A stretch of 64,000 bases of DNA, from contig OW388305.1 in the NCBI GenBank assembly GCA_936450465.1, positions 53,310,625 through 53,374,624 on the forward strand. The letters are read 5' to 3'. A program made the position numbers and the translations under genes. Each line of letters begins with the position of its first letter. Position 1 is the first letter of the stretch. The notes below the pieces were generated by a model. That model was not told the DNA's origin and made no database searches. It saw only the letters and a program-made list of their open reading frames with translations. This DNA comes from Gibbula magus. Its lineage: Eukaryota > Mollusca > Gastropoda > Trochida > Trochidae. Of the stretch, positions 51,001-57,149 are shown piece after piece.

Positions 51001-52083
51001 TTTTTTGTTTGTTTTGGCCTTACAGTGAAATTATGATCTGCTACAATGAGAGACAAGCTTGGGCAATATTGCAGCCATTCGCGGCGAGAAATATTTAGTT
51101 AATTGCCTAATTTAAAAATAGAATTGCTAAAGCAAACAAGAAACGACACAAAGGTCGTAAAAACACCAGCAATTTATCACAGACGGTTAGTTAAAATCTG
51201 TTTAAGAAAATATAAAAGTTATAACTTATATATGGATGCGAGGCAGAGATGCAGAAATCGGTCTATTTGCCGGACATGTCCGATTGTGAATCCAGTTTGT
51301 CCAAATGGAAAATTGACCTATCGGACATTAGTTGACCGATTTCAGAAAATAAAATGAAAACTAAACAAACACGCCTTACAAGCATTAAATAAAGGCAAAC
51401 CGCCCTGCTTGTGTCGGTCATAATTGTTTATGAAATTGAAATACGTTGATCCAGTCAAGAAGTCATTTATTCTTCACAGCACGAGGCACGACATCAATCA
51501 CTATCATTATCTTCAGTAGATTAAATGTCCGACTGGCAAAAATTTGAATCTGCATCCCTGATGCGAGCAGACAATTTACAAAGAGGAGGTAAGGCCCAAA
51601 AAAAGAAAAGAATTTGTTTCTAGTTTCCGCCCGCATCAGTTTCAAACCCATGCCTCAGGTCTTTTTTTTCTAGGTTTTCAAAAGTAAGGGGCTGATAACT
51701 GTAATCTTTTAGCCTCAGAAAACATTGGACATAGAAAATGTCTCTCGTTTCTGTTGAGTGTAGGGGTGAGATTATAGACTATTTGGAATAGTAACACATA
51801 TTTAAGAGAGTTTGTGCTTTATTTATATAAATAATTGTATAAATTTTGTTTGTTTAACTCTTCATTCCAAAAAGAAATAATCATCGCGTCATCGCATAAT
51901 TTTTGTCAGCCTGTAAAGACCAGACATATTTTATTTTTAGGCCTAACTCTTACCTCTGTCAACCAGATGATGAGTTCACGGAAAGGGATGGCAATAGAGT
52001 CATCAAACATCTTCCTCACAACGAGGACGGTCAGCGGAGACTTGTGCCATTTTAGTTTCTGGCAGCCCGGGTCTGGAATGGTT
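26899..52083 (-). CDS. NADK: NAD kinase (NADK), nine exons, 5' end missing
   Basis: Nine minus-strand exons join in a consistent phase: 52083-51954, 38172-38064, 37815-37730, 36147-36045, 33393-33272, 32504-32405, 30850-30693, 28210-28128, 27082-26899 (1,075 nt, about 357 aa). The enzyme phosphorylates NAD+ with ATP to NADP+ in the cytosol, supplying NADPH pathways. In order: [36 protein letters not shown] (GGDG catalytic/ATP motif), [24 protein letters not shown] (NE/D motif), [42 protein letters not shown], and the tail [15 protein letters not shown]. Every junction is GT-AG. About 80-100 N-terminal residues expected from animal NADKs were not found and may be past 64000. The variable loop after LRYRLK is Cys-rich. 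The 13.8 kb first visible intron hosts an intact piggyBac. Confidence 0.95.
27172..27366. mobile_element. MITE, GCTCCGTTCCATAACAG family, intact
   Basis: 195 bp in the last NADK intron. Ends GGGCTCCGTTCCATAAC... and ...GAACATGGCCC. Inside are repeats of TGAGCGATTA and CTCAATGTAGCGC. It is the reference copy for fragments at 8205 and 20058. TSD not resolved. Confidence 0.75.
27694..28033. mobile_element. Small Helitron-like element
   Basis: Ends in a GGACGGACTGACAGACGGACA run followed by a hairpin (TATCCCAC...GTGGGATA, about 27999-28030), the 3' signature seen at 35258-35289. The left start at TATATCCCAACGGTCCCAC is tentative. In the last NADK intron. Confidence 0.55.
28128..28210 (-). CDS. 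NADK: NADK exon ([16 protein letters not shown])
   Basis: Acceptor CAG then ATAATGGTGTCC. Encodes [20 protein letters not shown] and QEIQPGD, the conserved nucleotide-binding strand region. Ends AC before GTGAGT, phase 2. Confidence 0.95.
28296..28642. mobile_element. PIF/Harbinger-like MITE (GGCC...GGCC), copy 1
   Basis: 347 bp with TTA on both sides (28293-28295, 28643-28645) and GGCC termini. It shares GCCTCAGGTC, GGGGTGAGATTAT and ACACATATTTAAGA with copies at 51593-51943, 61212-61580 and 50784-51019. Three complete copies all have TWA 3-bp TSDs, the PIF/Harbinger hallmark. Confidence 0.82.
28655..28835 (-). mobile_element. Degenerate SINE body
   Basis: Diverged copy of the SINE at 30356-30673 (TCAAGAGTATTCCACTTATA, GAAACCTGTGAGCA, TGTACCGTTGCACC). 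The tRNA-like end is lost. Confidence 0.6.
28997..29050. repeat. GTGAGTGAGT...ACGCCGC repeat scrap
   Basis: GTGAGTGAGTGAATTC followed by TTAACGCCGCTTCGGCAGTA, a fragment of a very common mollusc repeat family. Confidence 0.6.
29072..29516. mobile_element. TIR element with perfect 9-bp TSD (MULE-like)
   Basis: 445 bp, ends CAGTCTGATTA inverted, arms about 75 bp containing AAATTTGCAAAATA and CATCTACCGGGATACGAA. Flanked by CTACAGACT at 29063-29071 and 29517-29525. The sequence is unlike the other 9-bp-TSD family, so it is a separate lineage. Superfamily inferred from TSD length and long TIRs. Confidence 0.85.
29866..30146. repeat. Palindrome-rich MITE (TTATTACTCACCCGTTG), copy 1
   Basis: Shared with 36640-36964 and, inverted, 52313-52690. 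Conserved motifs: TTATTACTCACCCGTTGAAA, TGACGTCATAATGGTTAAAA, GTCCCATTTATTGACGA. The end half contains an internal palindrome around TAACATATTTAT...ATAAATATGTTATT. TSD not resolved. Confidence 0.7.
30356..30673 (-). mobile_element. tRNA-derived SINE, complete, in NADK intron
   Basis: 318 bp with a 10-bp perfect TSD ACCTCTGAAC (30346-30355, 30674-30683). The minus-strand head is tRNA-like (GGCGGGATAGCGCAGTGG, GGTTCGAATCC). In translation it gives the familiar SINE artefact [20 protein letters not shown]. It lies 19 nt from the 3' edge of an NADK exon and in the same orientation as NADK. Confidence 0.9.
30693..30850 (-). CDS. NADK: NADK exon (STPTGSTAY)
   Basis: Encodes [40 protein letters not shown] and [15 protein letters not shown]+-binding and oligomer core. 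The donor is GTGAGT directly after AAA. The intron's SINE target duplication starts 9 nt past the exon. Confidence 0.97.
30910..32180. mobile_element. Self-nested PIF/Harbinger-like element pair
   Basis: Outer element: arms 30910-31290 and 31925-32180, ends AGCCCTGTTTATACGGCGAA inverted, TSD TTA (30907-30909, 32181-32183). Inner element: 31291-31924 (634 bp) is the reverse complement of the joined outer element, with 3-bp repeat ATA at 31288-31290 and 31925-31927. The order is A-B-A'-B', where A (381 bp) pairs with A' and B (~253 bp) with B'. No transposase. TTA fits the Harbinger TWA rule; ATA is off-rule. Confidence 0.85.
31291..31924. mobile_element. Inner Harbinger-like copy, inverted in its own sister
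   Basis: Starts AGCCTTGTTTATACGGCGAA and ends with the inverse, CGCCGTATAAACAGGGCT. The host copy is interrupted at CAAT-ATA-GTTAGGGCG, a site that is intact (as its inverse) in the middle of this inner copy at about 31538-31552, so both originate from one 630-bp family. Confidence 0.85.
32266..32320. repeat. 20-bp-stem hairpin in NADK intron
   Basis: CATGGAAGCAGAGGAACAAC and its inverse (one mismatch) with a 15-nt loop, 85 bp downstream of an NADK 5' splice site. Pre-miRNA-sized, but the lack of flanking pairing makes a repeat remnant more likely. Confidence 0.7.
32405..32504 (-). CDS. NADK: NADK exon (NEVVIDRG)
   Basis: Encodes [20 protein letters not shown] then [13 protein letters not shown]: the NE motif and the beta-strand GDG element. 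Phase-1 donor G|GTACG. Confidence 0.96.
32551..32815. repeat. 89-bp minisatellite, 3 units
   Basis: Units start GAAATGAACTACAAAATTCA at 32551, 32640 and 32729 with a constant 89-bp step. The first two are almost identical. It lies about 46 bp upstream of an NADK 3' splice site. Confidence 0.93.
32820..33175. repeat. ATTGCAATA-rich repeat, copy 1
   Basis: Runs of GATATATTGCAATAC, plus a core GAAGTTTAAACAT...TTTCAAATCTTT that recurs inverted at 39510-39945. A decayed MITE pair is likely; termini unclear. Confidence 0.5.
33272..33393 (-). CDS. NADK: NADK exon (LRYRLK and variable loop)
   Basis: Encodes [16 protein letters not shown] and a 27-residue variable loop rich in Cys and Lys before HIL. 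In family members this loop differs strongly in length. The donor is GTAAGT. Confidence 0.93.
34042..35290. mobile_element. Helitron-like (Pearl/HINE-type) element with satellite core
   Basis: 1,249-bp insertion with no TSD, placed exactly between A (34041) and T (35291) of the host MITE, the Helitron target rule. The 5' part has the palindrome TGAGCATGGCTCA and TACCCCCG. The core is a 177-bp tandem array. The 3' end has a perfect hairpin TATACCCCCG...CGGGGGTATA (35258-35267, 35280-35289). It has no Rep/helicase gene, so it is non-autonomous. The family name is an inference from structure. Confidence 0.8.
34387..35098. repeat. 177-bp tandem array (core of the Helitron-like element)
   Basis: Four units in steps of 177 bp (markers TACAAAGTTC/TACGAAGTTC at 34391, 34568, 34745, 34922), with a more diverged unit before them. 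177 is a multiple of 3, which keeps a spurious 132-codon frame open. It contains the mollusc-common GGGCCATAACTC word. Confidence 0.93.
35449..35826. mobile_element. MULE-like MITE (CATCCTCGGTTACC), copy 2
   Basis: 378 bp with a 9-bp TSD of 7/9 matches (ACCCACATG at 35440-35448, AGTCACATG at 35827-35835). In an NADK intron. Confidence 0.82.
36045..36147 (-). CDS. NADK: NADK exon ([10 protein letters not shown])
   Basis: Acceptor CCACAG. Encodes [20 protein letters not shown] then [14 protein letters not shown], ending in a split Gly codon at G|GTACGG. Confidence 0.97.
36170..36590 (+). repeat. SINE-like element ending ATAAATGCCACTATTATTA
   Basis: Contains an 18-bp direct repeat (GTCGACCGCTATCAGTGA) near 36217-36252 and ends GGATACTGCGCAATATAAAT with ATT repeats, a typical SINE/LINE tail. 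A head with clear A and B boxes could not be set. Boundaries approximate. Confidence 0.5.
36640..36964. repeat. Palindrome-rich MITE, copy 2
   Basis: Matches 29866-30146 and inverted 52313-52690. Contains an internal palindrome at about 36848-36964 (AATAACATATTTATGAAACT... inverted) and ACACATTGTGTAATAAC. Confidence 0.7.
37640..37740. repeat. 32-bp minisatellite spanning an NADK 5' splice site
   Basis: Three units with a step of 32 bp (GACCAATGACCAC at 37649, 37681, 37713). The last unit overlaps the end of exon 37730-37815. On the NADK strand each unit reads TCTCTTCCA(G/T)GTG(A/G)GTGG, so the donor GTGAGT is copied downstream, with CAG changed to CAT in the copies. Confidence 0.93.
37730..37815 (-). 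CDS. NADK: NADK exon (GGDG motif)
   Basis: Encodes [20 protein letters not shown] then LYASSLFQ. The Asp of GGDG is the conserved catalytic residue of NAD kinases. The acceptor could also be 3 nt downstream (an alternative NAGNAG-like site giving one residue less). Donor CAG|GTGAGT. Confidence 0.97.
38064..38172 (-). CDS. NADK: NADK exon ([13 protein letters not shown])
   Basis: Acceptor TTTCAG. Encodes [20 protein letters not shown] then [16 protein letters not shown], the strand-helix before the GGDG exon. Ends phase 1 at G|GTAAGTTAG. Confidence 0.94.
38403..38600 (-). mobile_element. Decayed GTTCTATC-family MITE fragment
   Basis: Recognisable by ATGTGCGCCAGCCTTTATCAA and AAACAGGAATATTC...TTTCGTTTTCACAAAAAATA. 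Strongly diverged. Confidence 0.55.
38601..39509. other. NADK intron, nothing recognised
   Basis: AT-rich intronic DNA without repeats shared elsewhere in the window. Confidence 0.45.
39510..39945. repeat. ATTGCAATA-rich repeat, copy 2 (inverted)
   Basis: Inverted relative of 32820-33175, with GCAATATTGCAATACC motifs at both ends suggesting terminal inverted repeats. Confidence 0.5.
39955..40232. mobile_element. MULE-like MITE, left arm lost
   Basis: Matches the reverse complement of 6985-7378 from GAAGTCAGTAACCAAAGAAA to the terminus CCGAGGATG. Only one arm remains. Confidence 0.75.
40480..40935. repeat. Interspersed repeat (CCATCAAAGGGGTGCACCAC)
   Basis: Shares ACCACGCCCATATTTGAG, AATGAACAAACTTTAGTCTC and the CATCAAAGGGGTGCA word with 54640-55620. 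No ORF. Class unknown. Confidence 0.6.
41262..42500. repeat. piggyBac left subterminal repeats
   Basis: Three repeat types. A 42-bp tandem pair sits at 41668 and 41710 (CTTATCTGTCTCGCATC...GGGCAGATAG). A 151-bp module (GAACCGCAAGTCCGATTTTT...CATTGTAAAGAGAAAAACATTGTCTT...GCGCGAAGCGCCGC) starts near 42192 and 42343. More diverged modules lie near 41838 and 42031. The first 100 bp are GC-rich and match the MITE at 60057-60314. Confidence 0.8.
43645..45618 (+). CDS. piggyBac-family transposase, intact ORF
   Basis: 657 aa, cut-and-paste transposase of the PGBD/DDE_Tnp_1_7 type, expected to act in the nucleus on its own TTAA-flanked ends. The DDD triad is present: D277 ([12 protein letters not shown]), D356 ([10 protein letters not shown]), D463 (GGVDRADQM). 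Other family blocks are FDFFNLF-like [25 protein letters not shown] and [12 protein letters not shown]. Residues 577-630 form a Cys/His domain (CVVC, CTDC, CAAPC...H) like the family's C-terminal zinc-ribbon. K/R-rich stretches (391-398, 600-604) could be nuclear signals. The first ~34 residues ([16 protein letters not shown]...) are hydrophobic and unlike the family. A GTATGT...TTTACAG pair at about 43669-43736 suggests they are partly a short intron or UTR, so the true start is uncertain. No stop or frameshift interrupts the domain. Confidence 0.95.
   Translation: MKLTFIISVCLLSLITCYMLLTSNAFSIIYRLKQNAARTYDRDTVIDSEHGDTYALSDIETEIARKILAAGNSTEEDFSGFEEEFAEIPQYNQDNSQTFDEWVDGPRPRVNLPFTGQTGLRQFIELPENPEPIDFFNLFIHNDDYEDMATETNRYFKQAMEDKILRPRSRMQQWQDTNAEEMKVFVAMTIAMSLVVQRNFADYWSTSDVTSTPFFAKCMPRDRFWLLITYLHLADNRRMPGRNTPCFSPINKLGHLYNRIVHRFSRVYKPHQNISVDEGMVPWKGNLSFKVYLPDKPKKYGIKAFMLCDSHNGYVCKFKLYTGKTNEPVSEGGKTYDVVMDLVNDYVGQGHHIFMDNYYSSTNLYINLWERGIGATGTLRANRKGLPDSVKKPKKKAKQGDMTVSHNHGLLVLRYEDRKSVLLMSTVEDTQLEQTGKKNRATGEPVLKPSIVKAYNKYMGGVDRADQMLSYTPFRVKTLMWWKRVWFHVLNVAMLNSYIVYKEYSKDKPLKTSREYRKALAQHIVTFADKEQVPSLCRRPRGRPSTSDESVTSCLHGRHFPTKIEPVGRKKNVTRMCVVCSKAKRAVLAKQIEEGNGPARKKKRVGRESSYECTDCNVSLCAAPCFKLYHTATDYSRAYITATEKERNEEGNEEEEN
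45880..46900. repeat. piggyBac right subterminal repeats
   Basis: Modules with TATCATTGTAAAGAGGAATA then TTGTCTTCAA at about 46086, 46293, 46678 and 46829, in the same (direct) orientation as the left modules at 42225 and 42375. Each is followed by an ATGCGC-type word. Candidate transposase-binding or packing sequences. Confidence 0.75.
47229..48226. other. NADK intron, unassigned with short palindromes
   Basis: Contains CTCCGAGC...GCGAGGAGTTTGA style palindromic words near 47665-47690 and two TGACGTCA-type sites near 48095-48115. These resemble parts of the palindrome-rich MITE family, but no boundaries can be set. Confidence 0.4.
48228..49874. mobile_element. 1.65-kb non-autonomous TIR element
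   Basis: Inverted ends TACCGTAGTGTCGCGGGTAT and (inverted right end) TACCGTAGTGTCGCAGGTAT, then GTGGTCT/CCCCAAC words near both ends. Internally a ~230-bp segment is duplicated in direct orientation (about 48440-48660 and 49095-49325, marker CATCGTTTTTGTTTTTCAG-like). No transposase frame. Flanks are AT-rich, so TSD is ambiguous. Confidence 0.7.
50097..50330. repeat. SINE-like fragment
   Basis: TATCACCCTGATGGAATTTT, GTACCCATGTAAACAGCTGG and TTGCCCAAGGATACAAC resemble a widespread mollusc SINE body. No promoter head seen. Confidence 0.35.
50471..50590. repeat. CCGTATTTCCTC...CTTATT repeat end
   Basis: CCGTATTTCCTCTAATAGGG followed by several GGCNCTTATT words, the familiar terminus of a DNA-transposon family in marine invertebrates. 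Only one end is present. Confidence 0.5.
50784..51019. mobile_element. PIF/Harbinger-like MITE (GGCC), copy 4, truncated
   Basis: Reverse orientation. The right end TTTTGGCC is followed by TTA (51020-51022). The left part is missing. Shares ACCTGAGGCGTGG and TGTGTTACTATTCCAAAT with the others. Confidence 0.75.
51244..51560. mobile_element. hAT-like MITE, copy 1
   Basis: 317 bp with ends CAGAGATGCAG / CTGCATCCCTG and an 8-bp flanking repeat ATGCGAGG (51236-51243) / ATGCGAGC (51561-51568). CAGGG-type TIR and 8-bp TSD are hAT hallmarks. A truncated second copy is at 56935-57146. The plus frame across its left end is not a gene. Confidence 0.82.
51593..51943. mobile_element. PIF/Harbinger-like MITE (GGCC), copy 2, next to NADK exon
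   Basis: 351 bp, TAA on both sides (51590-51592, 51944-51946). Its inner edge is 10 nt from the NADK exon at 51954, so intron bases +1 to +10 are the splice donor plus TSD and the MITE begins at +11. Confidence 0.88.
51954..52083 (-). CDS. NADK: NADK first visible exon
   Basis: Acceptor CTTCAG. Encodes [40 protein letters not shown] and LTE, the conserved region just before the kinase core. It starts in phase 2 (one base completing a codon begun in an exon not found). Donor GTAAGAG. Confidence 0.95.
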
Positions 52084-52312
52084 CTGAAGTAATAAAACTC
52101 CCACATTTCAATACATGGAGGATACTGACAAATTCCATTTTATATTATCATCATTAAACGAGTTAATGATTTGTATAAAACGAATGAAAATGATACCAAA
52201 TCATTCATGATGTTAAAGGAGGCACTTGACACCCTGTCTAAAAATAGTTCCATTTAGGATTCAGAGAAAGGGCCAACAAAAGTATGTATGCAACTCGCTG
52301 CGTGAGATATAG

Positions 52313-52690
52313 AGAATACTAAACGACGTTCCGTTTAATAAAATATTTATGAAACGAGTGAGTGGTTTGTATTTAACGAGCGAAAGCGAGTTAAATACAA
52401 ATACCATCTCAAGAGTTTCATAAATATGTTATATTCAACGGAAACGAGTTTAGTATTTTATTTATTACTCACTGATTTAAATGCCACTTAATTCCACAAA
52501 CTCGTCGATAAATGTGACACACTCCATTGCGACCGCGGCGCTGACATTGTGACCTCATATTTTTGCCATTATGATGTCACATCAATCGGCAGCACGCGAT
52601 GTTATTACACCAAGTGTAATAACACGTTAGATTTAAACTGCGATATCTTCAACGGGTGAGTAAAAAAGAGCATTTGGTGAGTAATAAAGA
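52313..52690. repeat. Palindrome-rich MITE, copy 3 (inverted)
   Basis: Reverse-oriented relative of 29866-30146 and 36640-36964 (AAATATTTATGAAACGAGTG, TTCAACGGGTGAGTAA). Contains AACGAGCGAAAGCGAGTTAA palindrome. Confidence 0.7.
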
Positions 52691-52789
52691 GCATTTGGAC
52701 GACAGAAGTTTCTGTCTACACTGAGCTATGCCTCACAATTTTTTAGTTCTGGTTCAGAAACAATATTTTAAGTTATGTTTCCATGGAAG

Positions 52790-52960
52790 AGGGTGAAAAT
52801 AAAATTCCAAAGTAGTTTCAAAGTATGGGTCCATGGAAAGGGCTTACGAATAAGTTCTGGTCCGGAAACGAATCCCAGACACAGACGGACGACCTAGGTA
52901 ACTTTCTGTATCCCCAGACAACTTTTTTGTGGCGGGGGATAACAAAAGAGCCATGGGCTC
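52790..52960. mobile_element. Helitron-like 3' end (hairpin) fragment
   Basis: CAGACGGACGACC run followed by a GTATCCCC...GGGGGATAAC imperfect hairpin, like the other Helitron-like tails, then AGAGCCATGGGCTCT, which recurs at about 62464-62478. Confidence 0.45.
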
Positions 52961-53531
52961 TGTAGCTGGCGTGGATAACAATGTTTTCAGGTTTTTACAG
53001 AGAGCGTCAGATGTGTAAAATTGTAACAATTATGACACATGGGTGTCTTATCTCCATAGTAATTAACACAATATTTTAAAATTAAAATAACATATTTTAT
53101 AAACTTATTATTGCCATAATAAATGATTAATTAATGTAATATTTTTCAAATATCAATTGTTTTACACTTGTCTAATAACAAAATGAAGTTCTAAAATTGT
53201 ACTACAATTTCAAACTAAAATTATTTTGTCAATAATTATTTATGCAGCCAAATTTTACATCACTTTGTTCAGAATTAAAATCTATTCCAGAAAAAATTTA
53301 TAATGACGATTTGTGTTTTTCTTCCTGAAAACAAGAACTTACTGTCATAAACAATGTGCATTGTTTAAATAATATTCCGATGTACAATTTATAAGGAAGG
53401 ATATTCTTTAAAGAACAATGCATGTGCTTCCATGTGAGTTATTTCTAAAATAACACATCGTAATATTTACACAAAAGATTAAAATATCTATTCACTTTAC
53501 TGTTTTCCAAATATAAGCATTGAATTATTAA

Positions 53532-53891
53532 AGGGGCAGTAGCACGTTTTTTGCCAAAATTTTTTTTTTAAATTTCCCATTTATAATGATAGTTTATGTC
53601 ATTTGAAATAACTTCAGAGGGTAAAACATCTTATTACACAAACAAATTATCTGTAGTGGTAAAAACTATGTTGCGTATAAAGCAAAAATTGCATGGCGGC
53701 CATTTTATTCTGAACACAATTTATTATTTTGTATTACAAAAACGATGCCCATGGCTTTACTGAAACATGTATACGTACACTCATTTTAAACTTTATTTTC
53801 CGAAGAGAGAAGGATGTTTTACTATTGGTGAAATTATTTTTCAAATAAGTTTCATCAACTTATTTGAGCGAAAAAACGTGCTACTGCCCCT
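53532..53891. mobile_element. TTAA MITE, AGGGGCAGTAGC family, copy 4
   Basis: 360 bp, TTAA flanks (53528-53531, 53892-53895), same orientation as copy 1. Confidence 0.9.
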
Positions 53892-53895
53892 TTAA

Positions 53896-54639
53896 TATAT
53901 TTCAATGTCAAACATTCATCAACAATCATGTTCCGTTTGTCACAACACCGTAAATTCGCCCATTCAAAAACTAGTCAAAATGACCGAAATGAACAAACCA
54001 ATACCACTGATACCAGTACTTTACTGTAGAAACATCATCATTTATAGTATCATTATGAATATTAAAATGTAAGTATCAATATCATCATAAAAAAAGATAT
54101 AAATCATCTGATAAAAGAACTAGCCAGTGTTCATTTGTCATCATAAATGTGATATATTTCTAATCAAAAAACACTTTTTGTCATGTGCCTCATAGGCCCA
54201 GGATCGAAGAAAGGCATTTATTACACATACGTGAGTGAGAACATTTTGAGATATTTTTTTTATCCAAAATAAGTTTGAAACAGTGAGCAATGCATCTGAT
54301 TGGTCGTTCTATGGTGATGACCCAAGGTCACTAGGGCGGGACTTATTTTGCGAGTCATAAATTTTAGTTACTTTATGAGAGATACAAATTGAGGAATATC
54401 TGGCACATTATACGTGAAAATAATGACTAAGCCGAATGCGTTCACTCTGCCGTGAACTGTCCCGTCACACACGGCAGCTGCGAGTAAACACTAAGTTGTC
54501 TCCCTTCATCCGTCACTTTGACCGGTCAATCTCACCCTGCTGTTACTCGCTGCTCACTCCATTTCGAGACGCTCCGATACAGTGAATAATAACTAAATTC
54601 CTCTATTTTCCTTTTTTATAATGCAACATATATTGAAAG
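53896..54639. other. Unassigned
   Basis: No gene or recurring repeat recognised. Upstream of the first visible NADK exon, so possibly intron. Confidence 0.4.
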
Positions 54640-55620
54640 CTATTTACATTTCCAATAGGATTACACTGATCAAAGGGAGTTATCTTAGTCATCAAAGGGG
54701 TGCATCACTTTAAAAGGACGGTTCTATCGGGGTATTTTTTTGTGGAAACGAAATTCGAGAGGATATTCCTGTTTACACATATATGTTATTAATACATGAC
54801 TAAAACACAGTCAACTTGAAAGATACTAATGAAAGTAATATTTTGATGACTTTATATTTCACAAATTGATAAAGGCAACCGCACACTTGTTGAAAAATAA
54901 AACGATGAGAACTGAAGCCATTCGTCAGCGCTGCGAGTGGGGAAAACTTCACTACGGTCTAACAGCATATTATTTACTAATTTTATTATGTGTTATCTGT
55001 TACTATGTGAATTTTCTTTCATTGTATATATTTTATTTTTTAGAAAGTGTAAAATTGGGTTAAATATAACATATTTTCATTTCACGTAATGCCAAGAATC
55101 CAATATAGCGAATGCTGCCGATAGAACGGTGATAGAACTTTCCCTTTAAATTGCACTCCTAAATGCCCTTAGTTTTACGAGAAGGGCAATGAAATGAACA
55201 AATCTTAGTCTCCATCAAACAAAGATGATACTCTCTATTTGAGCTTCATAACATTCCTAGTAATAGTGAGAAGTCGAAAAAAGGTTTAAAGGTGGACACC
55301 CTACCACGCCCATATTTGAGGGGGATCAAGACAAAATGAACAAACTTTAATCATCATGTAACTAAGTTGTTATTCTGAAAATTTAAGCTTTCTATTCCAA
55401 TCAGTTTCAGATGTCATTGAAAGCTCTTAGATAAAATACACGCCATGCCCAATATATTTGAGGACAAAATGAACAAACTTTGACTCCCTTGGTGTGAGAT
55501 ACATCCAATTCAGCTTCGGGAGTGCAGCGGTTCCTTAGAAAAAATTGCAAATGCAAAAGTTTATGGATGACAGTGAACTGGTGGGAGACGGATGGTGATC
55601 TGGCTTTTCCTTCCTAATGA
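54640..55620. repeat. Interspersed repeat copy 2, split by a MITE
   Basis: Related to 40480-40935 (CATCAAAGGGGTGCATCAC, ACCACGCCCATATTTGAG, AATGAACAAACTTTAAT). The TTAA MITE at 54714-55145 sits inside it. Confidence 0.6.
54714..55145 (+). mobile_element. TTAA MITE, GTTCTATC family, complete copy
   Basis: 432 bp, TTAA at 54710-54713 and 55146-55149. Ends A(A)GGACGGTTCTATCGGGG and (inverted) AGGGAAAGTTCTATCACCG. Best copy for defining the family seen at 3475, 6119, 14962 and 38403. Confidence 0.85.
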
Positions 55621-55786
55621 GCTTAAAATAATGTCAACGTCACCAAAATCAAGTTGGCCTTGCATCTTCGAAAGAAGAATTGAGTGGTAATGTACAGAGA
55701 GCTCAGTGAATGGTTCTTCAAAGTCACATGCGGAAACTTCAATCTTTCACCAAAATGTAATCAGCTTTTGTCTTCTAAGAAGAGGT

Positions 55787-56135
55787 GAGGTGAGTTGGGG
55801 TTTAACACAGCTTCCAAGACTTTATCTCTTATATCTTGGCTGCTAGTATTATGTCAGGGAGAAAGCCTGCAAAGGCATATGACTATGTATATACATTGAG
55901 GTGAAACCTGGGAGCAATGGCTGGAGGTGAGTTGGGGTTTAATGCAGCTTCCAAGACTTTATCACTTATATCTTGGCTGCTAGTATTATGGCAGGGAAAA
56001 AGCCCGCAACACCATGTGGCTATGCATTGCGTTGAAACCTGTGAGCAATGGCTGGAACTAGCGAACCATGGGTGGTTCTACTCTGAAATTCAGTGTCGCA
56101 TTGCACCCAAACCTTACTGCGTGTAGAACAGTTCT
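55787..56135 (-). mobile_element. SINE body, partial tandem duplication
   Basis: Two consecutive SINE bodies: 55787-55923 is a 5' part joined to a longer unit 55924-56135 (both start GGTGAGTTGGGGTTTAA). Both lack the tRNA-like end, cut at GTGTAGAACAGTTCTT. Confidence 0.75.
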
Positions 56136-56749
56136 TCCCAAGGAGAAGTTTGTTTGAGATATGAATGCCATATATGATTAATGTTTCAACATAGACATAT
56201 TTTTTTTAGACACAATCTATTACCTTTTTTAAAATCCTTTTTTCAAATGTTAATTATTTTTGACATTTCACATTTGAGAATAAGGTACCTGTTAATGAAG
56301 AATAAAGAATCCATGTGAATACGTCCATTCAAAATAGATGTTGGTTACAACATAATCCAAACTGCACTGAGCACTATGGGTATGTAAATGTAACAGCTTG
56401 CCGTTAAAATAGTATGATGATGGGGACATTGAGTCATTCATGACGACTAGCTTTCAGTAATAAATGGACGGCAGGTATTACCAAACACACATCACAGGTA
56501 AGATCATAGAACACAACACATTGTGTATACATCCTTTTTTATCACAGTTACATTATATACATGTTTCTAAGGTGTTGACCTGATTTAAGTTGTCTGGGAG
56601 CGTGTAAAATCTTGTGTTTTGTTGCCAATGCTGTTGAGTCACTCGGGTCAGAAATATAGACATTATGTACATCATTTATAAGATCTATAGATATCATATC
56701 CAAATAATAACAAAGAAGTTGTCATTGGACTGATCAACAAAGTGTCTTG

Positions 56750-56880
56750 TTATGCCGCAGCAAACTGGTCTACACTCGTTAAGTGCCGATGAAACAATCA
56801 ATTTCTCATTGTTTTCATTTTTTAATGTATGTTCCTTGTCAAATACGTCACATCGATTTGAAGTACTTATCACATGAAGT
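56750..56880 (-). mobile_element. Decayed GTTCTATC-family MITE fragment
   Basis: AAGTGCCGATGAAACAATCA...TTTCTCATTGTTTTCATTTTT resembles the family core, strongly diverged. Confidence 0.4.
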
Positions 56881-56934
56881 AACTCACGCCACAAACATTT
56901 GTTATCGTTTCACTCCACTGAATGCAGGGATGCA

Positions 56935-57146
56935 GAAATCGGTCTATTTGCCGGACATGTCCGATTGTAAATCCAGTTTGACCGAATGGAAAATGTATCT
57001 ATCGGACATCAGTTGACCGATTGCAGAAAATAAAAGTAAAACTAAACAAACACACCTTACAAGCATTAAATAGAGGCAAACCACCCTGCTTGTGTCGGTC
57101 ATAATTGTTTATGAAATTGAAATACGTTGATCCAGTCAAGAAGTCG
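56935..57146. mobile_element. hAT-like MITE, copy 2, right end lost
   Basis: Starts CAGGGATGCAGAAATCGGTC and matches 51244-51465 closely (TTTGCCGGACATGTCCGATT, CCACCCTGCTTGTGTCGGTC), then stops at AAGAAGTC. No right TIR. Confidence 0.8.
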
Positions 57147-57149
57147 CTG

